Assembly: GCF_001751245.1 (NCBI RefSeq)
Contig: NZ_LJGU01000133.1
Coordinates: 9,181-73,180 of the forward strand
Reading direction: 5' to 3'
DNA from: Streptomyces oceani
Lineage (GTDB): Bacteria > Actinomycetota > Actinomycetes > Streptomycetales > Streptomycetaceae
Length of the DNA stretch: 64,000 nucleotides
The notes below the pieces were generated by a model. It was not told the origin of the DNA and ran no database searches. It was given only the letters and a program-made list of their open reading frames with translations. Position 1 is the stretch's first letter; each line of letters opens with the position of its first letter. The position numbers and the translations under genes were made by a program. Below, in pieces: positions 62,313-64,000 of this stretch.

Positions 62313-62858
62313 TCAGCGCGGGTCGGTCAGCGGAGCCAGCCGTGCGCTGATCTCCTCCGGGTCCACCGGCCGGCCGGTCAGCAGGAGTTCCAGCATCAGG
62401 CCGTCCAACAGGGCCGCGAGCGCCCGGGCGGTGACGTCGTCGGGCGTACGTCGCCGCAGCACCGCGGCCGTGCCGTCCAGGCACTCGGCCGCGAGCGGGC
62501 GCACGGAGGGGTGCGTGAGCGCGGTGAGGTACAGCTCGTACTCCAGGCGGGTGCGCTCCTGCCCCTCGGTCAGCGAGTCCACGACGAAGCGGGTGAACTC
62601 CTCGGTGAGGGAGCCCTCGCGGGGCACGCTGCGCTCCCAGCGGTCCATGGCCGCCAGCCAGTCCCGCATGGCCTGTCCCAGTGCGGCGTGCAACAGGTCG
62701 TCTCGGGAGGCGAAGTGGTAGGTCGTGGAGCCGAGCGGCACGTCGGCCTCGGCCGCCACCCGGCGGTGGCTGAGGCCGGCGACGCCGTGCTCCCCGACGA
62801 CCCGCAGCGTCGCGTCGATCAGCCGCTGACGCCGCTCCGGATCGAAGCGTCGTCCCAT
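62313..62858 (-). CDS. TetR family regulator of the SMR transporter
   Basis: 181 residues. N-terminal helix-turn-helix (about 8-52: RLIDATLRVVGEHGVAGLSH and PLGSTTYHFASRDDLL). The C-terminal ligand and dimer domain is helical, with the group-C pattern typical of drug-responsive TetR proteins. Its ATG shares one base with the SMR stop codon (TGATG). As it is co-transcribed with the transporter, it probably represses its own operon through the palindromes at 63181-63214. Confidence 0.92.
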   Translation of the reverse strand: MGRRFDPERRQRLIDATLRVVGEHGVAGLSHRRVAAEADVPLGSTTYHFASRDDLLHAALGQAMRDWLAAMDRWERSVPREGSLTEEFTRFVVDSLTEGQERTRLEYELYLTALTHPSVRPLAAECLDGTAAVLRRRTPDDVTARALAALLDGLMLELLLTGRPVDPEEISARLAPLTDPR

Positions 62859-63178
62859 CAGTGCGCGCCTCCCAGATTCAGCAGGACGACTCCCGCCACT
62901 ACCAGCAGCAGCCCGGCGATCTTCGCAGCCGTGGCGGCCTCACCGAGGAAGACCATGCCGATGGCGGCGATGGCGGCGGTACCGGCGCCGGACCAGATGG
63001 CGTAGGCGGTGCCCACCGACATGGACTTGAGGGTCTGCGCGAGGAGCGCGAAGGCCACGACATATCCGGCGGCGGCACCCAGTGAGGGCCACAGCTTGCT
63101 GAAACCCTCGCTGTACTTCATGGACGTGGTGCCGATGATCTCCGCCAGGATCGCGCCGGCGAGCGTCGCGTACATCAT
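62858..63178 (-). CDS. SMR-family multidrug efflux protein
   Basis: 106 residues, four membrane helices: MYATLAGAILAEIIGTTSMK with the essential Glu in the first (Glu13), then SLGAAAGYVVAFALLAQTL, GTAYAIWSGAGTAAIAAIG and AGLLLVVAGVVLLNLGG. This is the EmrE/QacC pattern, a proton-coupled exporter of quaternary amines. ATG 63178 and 63175 are both possible. No ribosome site precedes them, and a palindrome ends two nt upstream, so a leaderless message is likely. Confidence 0.93.
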   Translation of the reverse strand: MMYATLAGAILAEIIGTTSMKYSEGFSKLWPSLGAAAGYVVAFALLAQTLKSMSVGTAYAIWSGAGTAAIAAIGMVFLGEAATAAKIAGLLLVVAGVVLLNLGGAH

Positions 63179-63180
63179 GC

Positions 63181-63214
63181 GTACGATCGTACACACCGTT
63201 GTGTACGATCGTCC
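63181..63214 (-). promoter_or_regulatory. Paired palindromic operators of the SMR-TetR operon
   Basis: GTACGATCGTAC at 63181-63192 is a perfect 12-bp palindrome. GTACGATCGTCC at 63203-63214 is the same with one change. Centres are 22 nt apart. The two also form an outer inverted repeat (ACGATCGTACAC/GTGTACGATCGT). They adjoin the SMR start codon and are the likely sites for the TetR protein. Confidence 0.75.
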
Positions 63215-63617
63215 ACAACGAGTCCGAGGCGCCCCGCGCCCAGCGCGCTCGTACGCGGCCGCCCGCCCCGGCAACCGACCGATCCGCCCGGCCGACCTCC
63301 CCCGAACCGAAGGACAAGGACAGAGGACGAGTCGTGAGGTCCTCCGCCCCGCGGGGCCTCCGCCGCGGCGCGCCGAGCCTCGTACGCGCGCCGACGCGTC
63401 ACCGCGACGCAGGCGCGCGTACGCCACACCCGGAGGCACTTGGTGCCTACACCCACCAGGTCGCCGGAAGGCGCCAACTCCGGCGAACAGCCCGCTCGGC
63501 GGCACTCCCCACAATGCTTCGGACGTGACATATGGCACTCAGTGCCAGGTGTTCTCGGATCGCCGCTGACCCTCTACGATCGCCGCATCCGGGTCCGGAA
63601 GAGAGCAGGAGCGAATC

Positions 63618-64000
63618 GTGCGCAAGGTGCTCGTAGCCAACCGCGGTGAGATCGCCATCCGGGCGTTCCGCGCCGCATACGAACTGGGTGTCTCCACCGT
63701 TGCCGTCTTCCCGTACGAGGACCGCAACTCGCTGCACCGGGCCAAGGCCGACGAGGCGTATCAGATCGGCGAACCCGGCCATCCCGTACGGGCCTACCTC
63801 TCGGTCGACGAGGTGATCAAGGCGGCACGGAAAGCCGGCGCCGACGCTGTCTACCCGGGCTACGGCTTCCAGTCCGAGAACCCGTTGCTGGCGCAGGCGT
63901 GCGAGGAAGCCGGGATCGCCTTCGTCGGTCCGCCGACCCGGGTGCTCCAGCTCACCGGCAACAAGGCACGGGCGGTCGCCGCCGCACGCGAGGCCGGTGT
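63618..64000 (+). CDS. Pyruvate carboxylase, N-terminal part (cut by window end)
   Basis: The first 127 codons from GTG at 63618 (CAGGAG seven nt upstream). The biotin carboxylase opening VRKVLVANRGEIAIRAFRAA, YEDRNSLHRAKADEAY and the stretch GADAVYPGYGFQSENP are visible. FPYEDRNSLHR favours pyruvate carboxylase over acetyl-/propionyl-CoA carboxylase. The usual YGFLSENP reads YGFQSENP, a conservative-site oddity. The enzyme makes oxaloacetate from pyruvate to refill the TCA cycle. The rest of the roughly 1,100-codon gene lies beyond the window. Confidence 0.9.
   Translation, partial: MRKVLVANRGEIAIRAFRAAYELGVSTVAVFPYEDRNSLHRAKADEAYQIGEPGHPVRAYLSVDEVIKAARKAGADAVYPGYGFQSENPLLAQACEEAGIAFVGPPTRVLQLTGNKARAVAAAREAG

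Overview
The window is about 72% GC, uses almost only G/C-ending codons, and is packed on both strands with genes that have close Streptomyces relatives (chaplin, ectABCD, DUF3099, the GATC-binding protein Gbn, PitH2-type phosphate carrier, TldD/TldE, EI24). It reads as a core-chromosome segment of a Streptomyces or near relative. From memory the order of genes from the chaplin to ectD follows the S. coelicolor SCO1800-SCO1867 interval; no alignment could be run. I see no rRNA, tRNA, CRISPR array, insertion sequence, integrase or prophage gene.

Layout. 0-7.4 kb: a chaplin, a NarL-type two-component pair, a large FHA-ABC exporter like mycobacterial Rv1747, divergent serB, and a SixA-like phosphatase. 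7.4-13 kb: an MFS exporter with a 38-residue partner protein, a GntR regulator, a Gfo/Idh dehydrogenase, and the FAS-II pair fabG-fabI. 13-20.5 kb: DUF1203, the tldD-tldE pair, tyrS, DUF3099, a small Cys/His protein and moaA. 20.6-26.5 kb: a DUF485-acetate symporter operon, a secreted subtilase, and two tandem sterol-desaturase-like genes that share a nearly identical 240-bp tract. 26.6-33.3 kb: an exonuclease, SURF1, an SDR lacking the YxxxK active site, a five-gene Asp23/AmaP envelope-stress operon, an enoyl-CoA hydratase with a striking operator-like palindrome, and gbn. 33.6-42.9 kb: ABC-F, an uncharacterised repeat-type protein, an alpha/beta hydrolase, a Pit phosphate transporter behind a PHO-box-like repeat, cobD/cbiB and an amidohydrolase. 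43.4-46.9 kb: the complete ectABCD pathway for ectoine and 5-hydroxyectoine, closed by a perfect hairpin. 47-50.2 kb: a membrane protein-kinase-regulator operon whose kinase holds the only in-frame TTA codon I found. 50.4-59.8 kb: AhpD-like protein, GlsB/YeaQ protein, double TerD protein, a paralogue of the protein at 35.4 kb, a secreted nuclease, Uma2, EI24 and dapD. 59.8-64 kb: a membrane acyltransferase-SGNH protein, an SMR-TetR operon with paired palindromic operators, and the start of pyruvate carboxylase, cut by the window end.

The gene content is mostly housekeeping and stress physiology: envelope and surface (chaplin, Asp23/AmaP, GlsB, acyltransferase), osmoprotection (ectABCD), phosphate and carbon uptake (Pit, acetate symporter), fatty acids (FabG/FabI, enoyl-CoA hydratase), amino acids (SerB, DapD). 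No wholly new multigene system stands out. The less ordinary signals are regulatory or evolutionary: the gene-conversion tract, the operator between gbn and the hydratase, a possible leader peptide before the ABC-F gene, the PHO box, the TTA codon, a 22-bp perfect inverted repeat between dapD and the acyltransferase, and the SMR-TetR operator.
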